A stretch of 64,000 bases of DNA, taken from positions 248,001 through 312,000 of IMG/VR virus record IMGVR_UViG_3300012931_000759; one strand, given 5' to 3'. Made by a program: the position numbers and the translations under genes. Below, piece by piece: positions 38,299 to 46,481 of the stretch (its first letter is position 1; every line of letters begins with the position of its first letter). This DNA is from a virus. Below the pieces are notes generated by a model. It had not been told where the DNA came from, searched no databases, and was given only the letters and a program-made list of their open reading frames with translations.

Positions 38299-38721
38299 AT
38301 GGGCAGAAGTAGTCCCAAAAACAGGAGAGAATACAACAGGAAATACTGCCTTGAACACGGCGATGTGATCAGAGCGCAGAAAAAAGAGCATTATCTGCTC
38401 AACAAAGACAAAATCAAACAAAGCAGAAAAACCGTGCAAGGTCGATACAGCAGTTACAAAGAGAACGCCAAACGGCGCAAAGTGAAGATGGAGCTTACGT
38501 TTGAGCAGTTCGACTGTTTGACCAGCCAGCCCTGTGTGTACTGTGGTGGATGGTCGGAACTTGAACCCGCGCCATACACAGGCCTGGATCGTATCGCGAA
38601 TGATCAAGGATACACCGTGGATAACTGTGTTCCATGTTGCGAGACCCATAATATGATGCGCAAACGGCTGCCCATCATGGCATTCCTGGATGCTGTCGTT
38701 GCCGTATCTGACCGAATGTAG
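38299..38721 (+). CDS. Free-standing HNH homing endonuclease
   Basis: 140 residues. The N-terminal 60 are very basic (NRREYNRKYC, then KIKQSRKTVQGRYSSYK), suited to DNA binding. The HNH core is C-terminal: PCVYCGG, GLDRIANDQGYTVDNCVPCC and THNMMRKRL. The same GLDRI or GVDRI / Y / N / CC / N-MK signature is in the gene at 62145. It is AT-richer than the flanking sugar genes and fits between them with 5 and 11 bases of space. Confidence 0.85.
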   Translation: MGRSSPKNRREYNRKYCLEHGDVIRAQKKEHYLLNKDKIKQSRKTVQGRYSSYKENAKRRKVKMELTFEQFDCLTSQPCVYCGGWSELEPAPYTGLDRIANDQGYTVDNCVPCCETHNMMRKRLPIMAFLDAVVAVSDRM

Positions 38722-38732
38722 GAGTAGAGCCA

Positions 38733-39620
38733 ATGCCCAAAGTGGATTTTGCGATGATTGTTTTCAACAGTGATTATGTTCTGCGCGAAAACCTTGAGAC
38801 CATTTATCCATGGGCTAACAGGATCATCATCACCGAGGGTCCGGTCATCCACTACCAGCGGATGGGCTTCACGGGCTCCACGGACGGCACCATCGCGACC
38901 ATCCAGTCGTTCCCGGATCCCGAGAAGAAGATCGTCCTCATCCGAGGCCAATGGCCGGAGAAGGACGAGATGGTTAGCGCGCAGGATGCGCACTACACGG
39001 GGGACTTCGTCTGGCACGTGGACTGCGACGAGATCTACTGCCCCGAGGACATCGCCAAGGTCTTCGCGTATTTGGATTCGCATCCCGAGTGCTACTCGAT
39101 GGGATTCCGACTGCGCTCGTTTTTCGGCGGTTTCGACCGTTACATCAGCGGCTTTGAGGAAAGGTGGGATACCGTCAGGATCCAGCGCATCGTCCCGGGC
39201 GTGTCGCGGTGGAAGAACCACCGCCCGCCCACGATGGTCTGGCCGCCAACCGGCAGAACCTGTAAGGAGATGGGCCACGTCGACTTCATGGCCACGGATT
39301 CGTGGGGTATCCGAATCTACCACTACTGCTCGGTGTTCCCGAAGCAGGTCAAGGCGAAGTCGGACTACTACCGCGCCTGGGGTGGCGACGGCATCATCGA
39401 CCTCTGGGGCCTCTATGTGAATTGGATGCGCGCGCCGGATGACGCTGGTAGGATTGCCGCCGAGCAGCCAACCAAAGGGGTACAGGAGTGGATTCCGTCC
39501 CGCCGAGGTCCGGCGTTCACCGCGCCGTTCGTCGGCAAACATCCGGAAGCGATCCGGAAGGCCATGGACGCACTGAAGATGCGCATCCGCAGGGAAGGGG
39601 AAGAACTCGGCATCTGGTAA
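38733..39620 (+). CDS. GT2-like glycosyltransferase
   Basis: 295 residues. An N-terminal strand VDFAMIVFNSDYVLRENLE, an Asp/Thr-rich GSTDGTIATIQSF, and the metal-binding VWHVDCDEIYCPED near residue 97 give a GT-A fold of the GT2/GT92-like kind. The later WGIRIYHYCSVFPKQV may form the acceptor side. The charged C-terminal helix (EAIRKAMDALKMRIRREGEE) is amphipathic. A good AGGAGTAGAGCC leader is present. The sugar donor is unknown. Confidence 0.7.
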   Translation: MPKVDFAMIVFNSDYVLRENLETIYPWANRIIITEGPVIHYQRMGFTGSTDGTIATIQSFPDPEKKIVLIRGQWPEKDEMVSAQDAHYTGDFVWHVDCDEIYCPEDIAKVFAYLDSHPECYSMGFRLRSFFGGFDRYISGFEERWDTVRIQRIVPGVSRWKNHRPPTMVWPPTGRTCKEMGHVDFMATDSWGIRIYHYCSVFPKQVKAKSDYYRAWGGDGIIDLWGLYVNWMRAPDDAGRIAAEQPTKGVQEWIPSRRGPAFTAPFVGKHPEAIRKAMDALKMRIRREGEELGIW

Positions 39621-39630
39621 AGAGGAAAAA

Positions 39631-39883
39631 ATGGACTACAATGACCTGAGAAGCAAGGTGATCTCCAAAGTGGGCAAGGGGAACGCGCAAGACATTCTAG
39701 AGCAACTACAGCAGTTCGAGCAGCGTGGGCTGCTGGCAAATGGCGTTGACCAGTGTATCGACTCGGTCAAGTTGGCGCCCCCCGTGGCCGGAGGACGCCG
39801 ACAAACTCGATCTCTGGGGCAAGGCCGCCTTGGCAGCCGAGATCCGAAAGAATCTTAATCGCGTGCTGGGGGTAACGGGATGA
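39631..39883 (+). CDS. Small helical protein, gene split by a one-base frameshift at a C6 run
   Basis: The frame from 39631 begins MDYNDLRSKVISKVGKGNAQ and reads to KLAPP, then runs into an unlikely Arg/Gly-rich tail that stops at 39858. At the run of six C bases (39778-39783) a +1 shift restores a coherent helical sequence, WPEDADKLDLWGKAALAAEI and on to NLNRVLGVTG, and its TGA at 39881-39883 gives the ATGA overlap with the next gene seen throughout the operon. The original product would be about 83 residues. Sequencing error, a real indel or programmed slippage are all possible. Function unknown. Confidence 0.65.
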
Positions 39884-40821
39884 TCAGAGTCTTCTCCGAC
39901 AAGCGGTTCCTGCCGCCGGGCTTCTGTTGCCATATTCTTCTGCCCTTCTGGGACCAACAGAAGGAGGTAGGCGATCCCGACGCCGACAGGTTCGACCAGT
40001 ACATCTTGAAGGGCCAAGAGATTTTCCGGATGGAGTCACTGTTCGGGGCGGATCTTGCCGTCTACCCGGCTCCGCCCACGCGGGACCCGAGGGCCTTCCG
40101 GGAGTTCCAGGAGATGACATTCCCGAAACCGCTGGCCGTGTTTTTCAACGACGACTCCGACGAGATCCTGGAGTACCGCGAGGGGACGACAGTGTTCCGC
40201 ACCTCGTTCTACCGCTCGACGCGGCGGCCTACGGAGTTCGCAGTGCCCGGCTGGAGCATGGACCATGGAAAATTCATCGAGCGCCCTTGGGCGCCGATCC
40301 CGACCGTCGGCTTCTGCGGCCAAGTGTACCCGCTCGATGTCCGTAAGGTGGCCCTTGATGTCCTGGAGGGTGACCAGAGGATTGCGAAGCGTTTCATTAG
40401 GCGCGGCCAATTCTGGGGTGGCTGGATAGCCAGTGGGCGGCGCAGCGAGGTCGGGAAGCAAGTGAGGAACGAATTCCGGGTAAACATGATGGACAGCGAC
40501 TACATCCTGTGCGCAAGGGGTGGAGGCAACTTCTCCTACAGGATTTACGAGACCATGATGAGCGGGCGGATTCCCCTTCTGGTGGACACGGATTGCGTCC
40601 TGCCGTACGAGGCCGAGGTGGAGTGGCGCAAGCTATTCCCGACCGTGGACAAGGCGGACATCCCGCAGATCGGGGACGCGCTGCTTGATTACCACAACGG
40701 CATTGGCCCAAGGCATTTCGAGGAGCGCCAGCGGGAAATGCGACGGCTCTGGGAGGAGTGGATTTCCCCGGTGGGGTTCTTCTCCAACTTCCACAAGCAC
40801 TTCAAAGGAGTATTGGTATGA
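39880..40821 (+). CDS. Exostosin-like (GT47-type) glycosyltransferase
   Basis: 313 residues. The C-terminal half has the exostosin signature: MDSDYILCARGGGNFSYRIY, ETMMSGRIPLLVDTDCVLPY, with the glutamate and glycine that contact the nucleotide sugar. The N-terminal half carries FNDDSDEILEY and IPTVGFCGQVYPLDVRK, as in bacterial members. These are inverting GT-B enzymes. Its ATG overlaps the restored stop of the frameshifted gene, and its own stop overlaps the next start (ATGA). Confidence 0.75.
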   Translation: MIRVFSDKRFLPPGFCCHILLPFWDQQKEVGDPDADRFDQYILKGQEIFRMESLFGADLAVYPAPPTRDPRAFREFQEMTFPKPLAVFFNDDSDEILEYREGTTVFRTSFYRSTRRPTEFAVPGWSMDHGKFIERPWAPIPTVGFCGQVYPLDVRKVALDVLEGDQRIAKRFIRRGQFWGGWIASGRRSEVGKQVRNEFRVNMMDSDYILCARGGGNFSYRIYETMMSGRIPLLVDTDCVLPYEAEVEWRKLFPTVDKADIPQIGDALLDYHNGIGPRHFEERQREMRRLWEEWISPVGFFSNFHKHFKGVLV

Positions 40822-41486
40822 CTGGCTTCCATGGCAACAAGGTCCTCCAGTGCCTGGTGGACACGGTGATCGTACAGGGCGGCGTCACATCTTTCGTCGA
40901 GACGGGCACGCACTACGCCGCCACGGCGCTACATATGGCTAAACGGCACCCTTCGCTGCCGATCTTCACCTGCGAGATCGACGAAAACTACCACGCCGCC
41001 AGCCTGGCGACGCTACGGCCGCACGTGAACGCGCACCTTTCGAAAGAATCGTCGGAGAAGTTCATCGCGCGCCTGATCTCCGAGAAGGCGCTCGGGGACC
41101 TGCCGATGTTTTTCCTGGACGCGCACTGGTACGACTACTGGCCGCTGCCGGACGAGGTGGCCGCCATCGCGGCGCTGCCTCGCTTTGTCCTCCTGGTGGA
41201 CGACTTCGCGGTGCCGGGGCAGTCGCACTTCGAGACATCCGCCGGCGGCGGCGGAACCATCGGCGAACACAGGACAAAACCGGACACCCGTCCCTGCGGG
41301 ATGCCGCTGATCGAGTCGCTGCTTCCGCCGGATTGCGAGGTCGCCTATCCCGCATACGGGAAGCTAGAAGCCTACGGGACATCGAACACGCCGCACCTTG
41401 TGGGATACGTCGTAGTCGCAAGGGGGGTTTCCGGAATCGAAGCCGCCAAGGGCGACAAACTGCACACCTGGGGAGGCATCAGATGA
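40818..41486 (+). CDS. Class I SAM methyltransferase-like protein
   Basis: 222 residues. The ATG at 40818 is chosen for its AAAGGAG site and ATGA overlap. FVETGTHYAATALHMAKRHP is a Rossmann motif I with the usual acidic residue, FTCEIDENYH the end of strand 2, and MFFLDAHWYDYWPLPDEVAA an acidic motif near the active site. A Gly-rich loop (SAGGGGTIGEH) may cover the substrate. This type is close to methyltransferases that work on sugars. Function within the cassette is inferred. Confidence 0.65.
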   Translation: MTGFHGNKVLQCLVDTVIVQGGVTSFVETGTHYAATALHMAKRHPSLPIFTCEIDENYHAASLATLRPHVNAHLSKESSEKFIARLISEKALGDLPMFFLDAHWYDYWPLPDEVAAIAALPRFVLLVDDFAVPGQSHFETSAGGGGTIGEHRTKPDTRPCGMPLIESLLPPDCEVAYPAYGKLEAYGTSNTPHLVGYVVVARGVSGIEAAKGDKLHTWGGIR

Positions 41487-42220
41487 TGATCCCGGAGCAC
41501 CTGCCGACCGACGAGGGCGATGAACGCCGCACAGCCGTGGTCGTGGCCAGCTGCTCGCGTTTCGCCCAAGTCTGGATGCCATTTTTCGCGCTGTTCAAGC
41601 GGTACTGGCCGGACTGCCCGTACCGCGTCCTCTTCGTGTCGGACGAAGAGAAGGCGGCGATGCCGGTGATAGAGGGTGTCGAGAACATCTCCTTTCCGAA
41701 GGACTGCGGATGGTGTACCAACATGATCCTCGCGCTTTCGCGGATACAGGACGTGGACCGGATCATCCTGTTCCAGGAGGATTTCCTGGTGAACGCGCGA
41801 GTCGACACGCACGCTGTGCGCCAATTCGTAAGGTATGCGCACGACAGGGATGTGGGGTGCCTGCGCCTGTGCCCATGCCCAGGACCGAACAGTAGATGGG
41901 AGGTCCCATGGCTCGGTGAACTTGGCCGCGATGTCGAATACCGCGTCTCGCTCCAGCTCGCCATCTGGAAACGCCAGGTCTTCATCGGCCTAATGAGGCT
42001 TGGCGAGATCCCATGGGCCATCGAGGCGAACGGGGCCGCGAGGTCGGCCGCCGTGGCGGAACCGTTCTTGAGCGTGTGGCGCGAGTCGGACGACATGCCG
42101 GGCGGTCCGGTGCGGTACTTTATCACGGCCGTCACACGCGGCATGTGGGAACGCGGGGCGTTAGACCTCCTGGAGCGCGAGGGCATTCCCATGGACGGAA
42201 TAACGAGGGTGATTCCATGA
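41483..42220 (+). CDS. Probable glycosyltransferase of unassigned family
   Basis: 245 residues. An N-terminal strand TAVVVASCSRFAQVWMPFF, then YRVLFVSDEEKAAM, and DVDRIILFQEDFLVNARVD with an acidic QED near residue 95 in the place of a DxD site, suggest a GT-A-like fold. PCPGPNSRWEVPWLGELG and a WE/WKRQVF segment follow. I do not recognise the exact family. It is bounded on both sides by ATGA overlaps and sits directly before the ketoisomerase gene, so it probably acts in the same route. Confidence 0.55.
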   Translation: MMIPEHLPTDEGDERRTAVVVASCSRFAQVWMPFFALFKRYWPDCPYRVLFVSDEEKAAMPVIEGVENISFPKDCGWCTNMILALSRIQDVDRIILFQEDFLVNARVDTHAVRQFVRYAHDRDVGCLRLCPCPGPNSRWEVPWLGELGRDVEYRVSLQLAIWKRQVFIGLMRLGEIPWAIEANGAARSAAVAEPFLSVWRESDDMPGGPVRYFITAVTRGMWERGALDLLEREGIPMDGITRVIP

Positions 42221-42624
42221 TCGACATCGAAAAGATGGCCTGGAGCCTTCCGGGGATCTCGGACGAGCGCGGCAACCTGCGCTGGATCGAGGGTGGGGCC
42301 ACAATCCCGTTCGAAATCAGGAGGGTTTTCTACATGGCCGACGTGCCCTACATGGCAATGCGCGGTGGTCATGCCCACATAGCCGCCCACCAGTTCATTG
42401 TGTCGCTAGTCGGCGGATTCGATGTTGTATTGGACGACGGGAGCAGCCAAAAACAGACGAGGCTTAATCATCTTGGGGTTGGACTCTATGTCCCACCGAT
42501 GACCTGGTGCGAGATCACTCGTTTCGACCATGGCAGTATCTGCCTTGTGCTGACATCCGAGCACTATAACGAAGCGGATTACATCAGAGATCGCACCATG
42601 TTCCTGGAAAAGGTGAAGCAATGA
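42217..42624 (+). CDS. fdtA: dTDP-4-keto-6-deoxyglucose 3,4-ketoisomerase, FdtA/QdtA-like cupin
   Basis: 135 residues, the usual length of the family. The cupin mark RGGHAHIAAHQFIVSLVGGF carries the two histidines of the active site, and later YVPPMTWCEITRF completes the barrel. The reaction moves the keto group of dTDP-4-keto-6-deoxyglucose from C4 to C3, before amination by the next gene. FdtA gives the galacto product (Fuc3N route) and QdtA the gluco product (Qui3N route); which applies cannot be told by eye. RmlA and RmlB, which make the substrate, are encoded 2-4 kb downstream. Confidence 0.8.
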   Translation: MIDIEKMAWSLPGISDERGNLRWIEGGATIPFEIRRVFYMADVPYMAMRGGHAHIAAHQFIVSLVGGFDVVLDDGSSQKQTRLNHLGVGLYVPPMTWCEITRFDHGSICLVLTSEHYNEADYIRDRTMFLEKVKQ

Positions 42625-43709
42625 ACGTTCCGTTCCTGAACCTGGACCGCGAGGCCCAGATGCTCATCGGCCTCGGCCTAATGGCCGACATCGAGGAGGT
42701 CATCCGGTCCGGGCGGTTCCTGTTCGGTCCGAAAGCCGCCGAACTCGAGATCCGGCTGTCCGAGATGTTCGGGCGGGAGGTAGTGCTGGTGGGCAGTGGC
42801 ACGGACGCCTTGGCCCTTTCCCTGAAGGCTGTCGGCGTGGGTCCGGGCGATCTGGTGGCCGTGCCGGCTATCTCCGCCATCCCCACGGCTGTCGCCATTC
42901 ATATGGTCGGGGCCGAGCCGCTCTACATCGACGTGGATGGCGGATTCACCATGGATCCGCGCAAGCTGGAGAAGATGGCGAACCACCCGCGCCTGAAAGC
43001 CGTCGTTCCGGTCCACCTGTACGGGAATCCCGCCGACATCGGCAGGATCCGTGTAATCTGCTGTGCCAACCGCCTGATCCTGGTCGAAGATTGCGCCCAG
43101 AGCCTTGGGGCCTACAGCCATGATCTGCCCTTGGGGACGCTGGGTTCGGCCGGAGCGTTGAGTTTCTACCCGACCAAGAACCTCGGCTGCATGGGTGACG
43201 GCGGCGCGGTGGTCGCGTGCGACGCCAACATGGCCAAGGCGATCCGGGAGCTGCGCTTCTACGGCCAGGAGACGAGCCACAAAATGGGGCGCTTCATCGG
43301 CATGAACAGCCGCATGGATGAGATCCAGTGCGCCATCCTGCTGAGGAAGCTCCAGCTTCTGCTGGCCCAGTTCGGCCGCAGGCGGGAGATGAAGGTAATG
43401 TACGACGCCGCCATGGCTGAGACCCGGTTCTGGACACCGGCATGGCGCGAGGGGGCGATGCCCCACCTGTACCCGATCATGGCCGAGGATCGCGCGAAAA
43501 CGATCGCGGCCTTGGCCGAGAGGGGCGTCGGGACGGCGATCCACTACCCGTTCCACCTGATGGAGGCCGTGGAGGGGGCGCCCGGCGCGGGCGAGCTTTC
43601 GCAGGCCAAGATGTACGTGGGCAAGGTGATCTCGCTGCCATTCAACCCATGGATGACGGACGACGAGATAAAGCATGTCCTACAGTCGGTCAAGGAGGTG
43701 GGGGAGTGA
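42621..43709 (+). CDS. fdtB: PLP-dependent sugar aminotransferase (DegT/DnrJ/EryC1 family), FdtB/QdtB-like
   Basis: 362 residues, normal for the family. The N-terminus VPFLNLDRE, then VGSGTDALALSLKAVGVGPGD, PVHLYGNPAD, VEDCAQSLGA and the PLP-lysine in SFYPTKNLGCMGDGGAVV are all intact. It ends with the family AIHYPFHL segment and FNPWMTDDEI. It would aminate the 3-keto sugar from the FdtA-like enzyme with glutamate as donor. It overlaps its neighbours on both sides (ATGA upstream, TGATG downstream). Confidence 0.85.
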   Translation: MNVPFLNLDREAQMLIGLGLMADIEEVIRSGRFLFGPKAAELEIRLSEMFGREVVLVGSGTDALALSLKAVGVGPGDLVAVPAISAIPTAVAIHMVGAEPLYIDVDGGFTMDPRKLEKMANHPRLKAVVPVHLYGNPADIGRIRVICCANRLILVEDCAQSLGAYSHDLPLGTLGSAGALSFYPTKNLGCMGDGGAVVACDANMAKAIRELRFYGQETSHKMGRFIGMNSRMDEIQCAILLRKLQLLLAQFGRRREMKVMYDAAMAETRFWTPAWREGAMPHLYPIMAEDRAKTIAALAERGVGTAIHYPFHLMEAVEGAPGAGELSQAKMYVGKVISLPFNPWMTDDEIKHVLQSVKEVGE

Positions 43710-44422
43710 TGTACTATGTGTACGAACTTGTGGATCCCAGAAACGGCAAAGTGTTCTATGTAGGGAAAGGAAGCAAGAGTAGAGCAACTGATCACCAGCG
43801 CTATGTGGTAACGGAGAACAAGGAATACAAAGAACAAAACCCAAAAAGATTCAATAAGATAGCAAGCATACTCCGCTGTGGCCTTTCCGTTGAAGTAAGA
43901 ATAGTACAGCGCTTTGATAACGAGGATGAAGCATATACCTTTGAAGAACAAAGGGTAGAGCACTACGGTCTAGCGAACCTTTGTAATCTTATGAAAGGTG
44001 GAAAAGCCGGTCCGGTCCTATTTGGCGAGAAAAATCCGATGTTTGGAAAGCAAAGACCGGATTACAGCAACATCCTAAAACAACGAAACTCGGAGAACAA
44101 TCCAGCCAAACGACCGGAAGTGCGCGAGAAAATGAGAAATAGTTGGAACGCTGATAGACGAAAAAGATTCGGACACGAAGTCAGTGAAAGGATGCGGGGG
44201 CAAAGTAACCCTGCTCATCAGTCTGGCGTGAGACAGAAGATGAGTGAGCGCATGCGTACGCATCATCCCAGTGCCAAAATCACGGCTGATCAGGTACGGG
44301 AAATTCGGCGCAAGCATCTGGAGGAAAATATCTCGCAGCAGGATTTGGCCGTTGAATATGGCCTAAGTAAATCGGCTGTTTGTAACATCATCAATCGCAA
44401 ACGATGGGGACATGTCCAATGA
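43709..44422 (+). CDS. GIY-YIG homing endonuclease
   Basis: 237 residues. The catalytic domain is at the start: YYVYELVDPRNGKVFYVGKG with the paired tyrosines and Arg, then Glu in DEAYTFEEQRVEHYG. The region 100-190 has charged NUMOD-like repeats (KRPEVREKMRNSW), and residues 190-235 a helix-turn-helix (ISQQDLAVEYGLSKSAVCNI). It is much AT-richer than the aminotransferase before it. Its GGGGAG site lies within the end of that gene. It interrupts the sugar pathway together with the gene at 45357. Confidence 0.85.
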   Translation: MYYVYELVDPRNGKVFYVGKGSKSRATDHQRYVVTENKEYKEQNPKRFNKIASILRCGLSVEVRIVQRFDNEDEAYTFEEQRVEHYGLANLCNLMKGGKAGPVLFGEKNPMFGKQRPDYSNILKQRNSENNPAKRPEVREKMRNSWNADRRKRFGHEVSERMRGQSNPAHQSGVRQKMSERMRTHHPSAKITADQVREIRRKHLEENISQQDLAVEYGLSKSAVCNIINRKRWGHVQ

Positions 44423-45357
44423 GACTCCTAGTGACTGGAAATTGTGGTTTCATCGGACAGAGTTTTGTCCGGATGTACAAGGACAAACACGAAATCGTGG
44501 GCATCGATGCGAAACTCTATGCCCACGATTGGCGGGCAGCTTTGCTTTGTCCAACTATGTTTGGGGATATAGCGGATCCTACCCATCTTGATGATCTTTT
44601 TAAGTATTATGGCCATTTTGACGCCATTGTGAATTTTGGTGCTGAGAGCCATGTGGACAACAGCATCAAGTCACCAGAACCATTCATACATAGCAACTTC
44701 ATGGGTGTGTTTCGCTTGCTTGAGTTTTCCAGGAAATACCGAGTTGGAAGGCTGGTACAGATATCTACGGACGAGGTGTACGGGGATCTGATGCCAGGCG
44801 ATCCGCCGTTCTCCAACCTCCATGAACTGAAACCTAGTTCTCCGTATTCGGCCTCCAAGGCGGCTGCCGACATGCTGGTTTTGTCGTATGGCAGGACTTA
44901 CGGAATGGATGTAGTTATAACCCGTTCATCAAATTGTTTTGGTCCATACCAATACAAAGAAAAGTTTCTCCCAGTTGTGATTCTGAACGCCCTAAGGAAC
45001 CACACAATACCAGTGTATGGAACTGGTACAAACCAACGAGAGTGGACCTATACGGATGACAACTGCCGCGGGATCATGGCCGCGCTGGAGCGCGGCAAGC
45101 CGATGGGCATCTACAACCTCGGCAGCGGGACGGAAGCCAGAAACATCGATATGGTTGGCAAGATCCTGGACATGATGGGTAAACCGCAGTCGCTTATCAA
45201 ATTCATCGAGGATAGGAAAGGTCATGACTTCAGGTACTTCCTCGACTCATCATTGGCGGCAGCTGAACTTGGATGGCAAGCCTCGACACCGCTGGACTAC
45301 GGTCTACAGCAAACGATCGACTGGTTCGCCGCGAATCCGACATATTGGGATGCCTAA
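44419..45357 (+). CDS. rmlB: dTDP-glucose 4,6-dehydratase
   Basis: 312 residues, slightly shorter than the usual 330-360. The Rossmann motif TGNCGFIG, the NFGAESHVDNSIKSP segment, the active-site STDEVYGD, the YSASKAAADML couple (Tyr-x3-Lys), and SSNCFGPYQ with KFLPVVILNAL are all family marks. It turns dTDP-glucose into dTDP-4-keto-6-deoxyglucose, substrate of the FdtA-like enzyme. The ATG at 44419 overlaps the GIY-YIG stop (ATGA); an in-frame ATG five codons earlier is less likely. It ends in a TAATG overlap with the second GIY-YIG gene. Confidence 0.9.
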   Translation: MRLLVTGNCGFIGQSFVRMYKDKHEIVGIDAKLYAHDWRAALLCPTMFGDIADPTHLDDLFKYYGHFDAIVNFGAESHVDNSIKSPEPFIHSNFMGVFRLLEFSRKYRVGRLVQISTDEVYGDLMPGDPPFSNLHELKPSSPYSASKAAADMLVLSYGRTYGMDVVITRSSNCFGPYQYKEKFLPVVILNALRNHTIPVYGTGTNQREWTYTDDNCRGIMAALERGKPMGIYNLGSGTEARNIDMVGKILDMMGKPQSLIKFIEDRKGHDFRYFLDSSLAAAELGWQASTPLDYGLQQTIDWFAANPTYWDA

Positions 45358-46481
45358 TGGAAAATACAGGCGCAAGATACTATGTGTACGAGCTTACCGA
45401 TCCAAGGGATGGATCCATATTCTATGTCGGTAAAGGCAGCGGCAGGAGGATTCACATACATGCGCTCTCCGTGAAAAGACAGGACAGTAGGTACAAAAGG
45501 CATAATCCAAAGCTATTCAATAAGATATCGTCGATACTCTCCGATGGGGAAACTGTTGTAGAGATGATTGTTAGACGCTTTCATGACGAGGATGAAGCCT
45601 ATGTCTTCGAGACTAGAAGGATATTAGATATTGGTCTCAACAATCTCTGTAATATCCTTCCTGGAGGCAAAGGTGGTCCTTCTGGAGATGACAATCCCTC
45701 AAAAAGACCAGAATTTAGGGAATTTATGCGTTCACTATGGAAGAACGAAGCATATAGATGCCAAATTACCGAGGCTTTGAGCAGGTTTTGGAATGATCCG
45801 GACAATAAAAAAATGATGTCCGAAAGGCTCAAAGCGATATGGACAGAGGAAATGAGATTGGCGTGGAGTGCGGCAATGTCAGCTATGTGGGATCGTCTCC
45901 CGGAGAGAAGAGCTGAATTAGCCATCCGAATGAGAGAAAACAATCCCTCACAGACCGATGAGGTCCGGCGCAAATTAAGCATAGCATGGACGGACGACAG
46001 GCGTGAAAAGTTCAGGGCAAAGATATCCGGTCTACACCATCGCTCAAAGACGCCGGAGACCAGGGCAAAAATAAAAGCTTCCTGGACAGAGCAGAAGAGG
46101 CGCAACTTGTCGGAGAGGATCAGGGCAACATGGACAGAGGAGAGGCGGGCTGCGCTCGGTAACAGGTTTCGCGGAACAACTGGTCCTAAAAGGAAAATCT
46201 CTGTCAATGATTCCTTAAGAATAAAGGATATGTATGCCTCTGGTATAAGCAGGAAAATCCTAGCATCCACATTTGACGTTAGCGTAACCACAATACATAA
46301 AGTCATACATGGCAATTTCACAGACAAACCCTCGCGGATTTCAATAGATGCGTCAAATATCGGCGCCATACAAGAGATGAGAGAAAATGGAGCCTCGTAT
46401 AGGGAAATAGCCTTGGAATTCGGCACAAGTGTAGGAGCGGTAAGAAATTTCCTCAAACGTCATTTTGGAGGCATAATATGA
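45357..46481 (+). CDS. GIY-YIG homing endonuclease with NUMOD-like repeats and two helix-turn-helix ends
   Basis: 374 residues. The catalytic part is at 8-95: YYVYELTDPRDGSIFYVGKG, DEAYVFETRRI. Residues 110-265 form repeated Trp/Arg/Glu-rich units (WTEEMRLAW, WTDDRREKF, WTEQKRRNL, WTEERRAAL), a NUMOD3-like ladder for minor-groove reading. Two helix-turn-helix segments end the protein (ISRKILASTFDVSVTTIHKV and YREIALEFGTSVGAVRNF). It is related to the gene at 43709, with a longer reading arm. The start overlaps the RmlB stop, and its stop overlaps the RmlA start. Composition is AT-rich. Confidence 0.85.
   Translation: MENTGARYYVYELTDPRDGSIFYVGKGSGRRIHIHALSVKRQDSRYKRHNPKLFNKISSILSDGETVVEMIVRRFHDEDEAYVFETRRILDIGLNNLCNILPGGKGGPSGDDNPSKRPEFREFMRSLWKNEAYRCQITEALSRFWNDPDNKKMMSERLKAIWTEEMRLAWSAAMSAMWDRLPERRAELAIRMRENNPSQTDEVRRKLSIAWTDDRREKFRAKISGLHHRSKTPETRAKIKASWTEQKRRNLSERIRATWTEERRAALGNRFRGTTGPKRKISVNDSLRIKDMYASGISRKILASTFDVSVTTIHKVIHGNFTDKPSRISIDASNIGAIQEMRENGASYREIALEFGTSVGAVRNFLKRHFGGII

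Noticed and set aside
42678-43676. A 332-codon open frame on the - strand across the aminotransferase gene
   Set aside because: Composition is His/Arg/Gly-rich without domains, and the + strand frame has all PLP-enzyme motifs.
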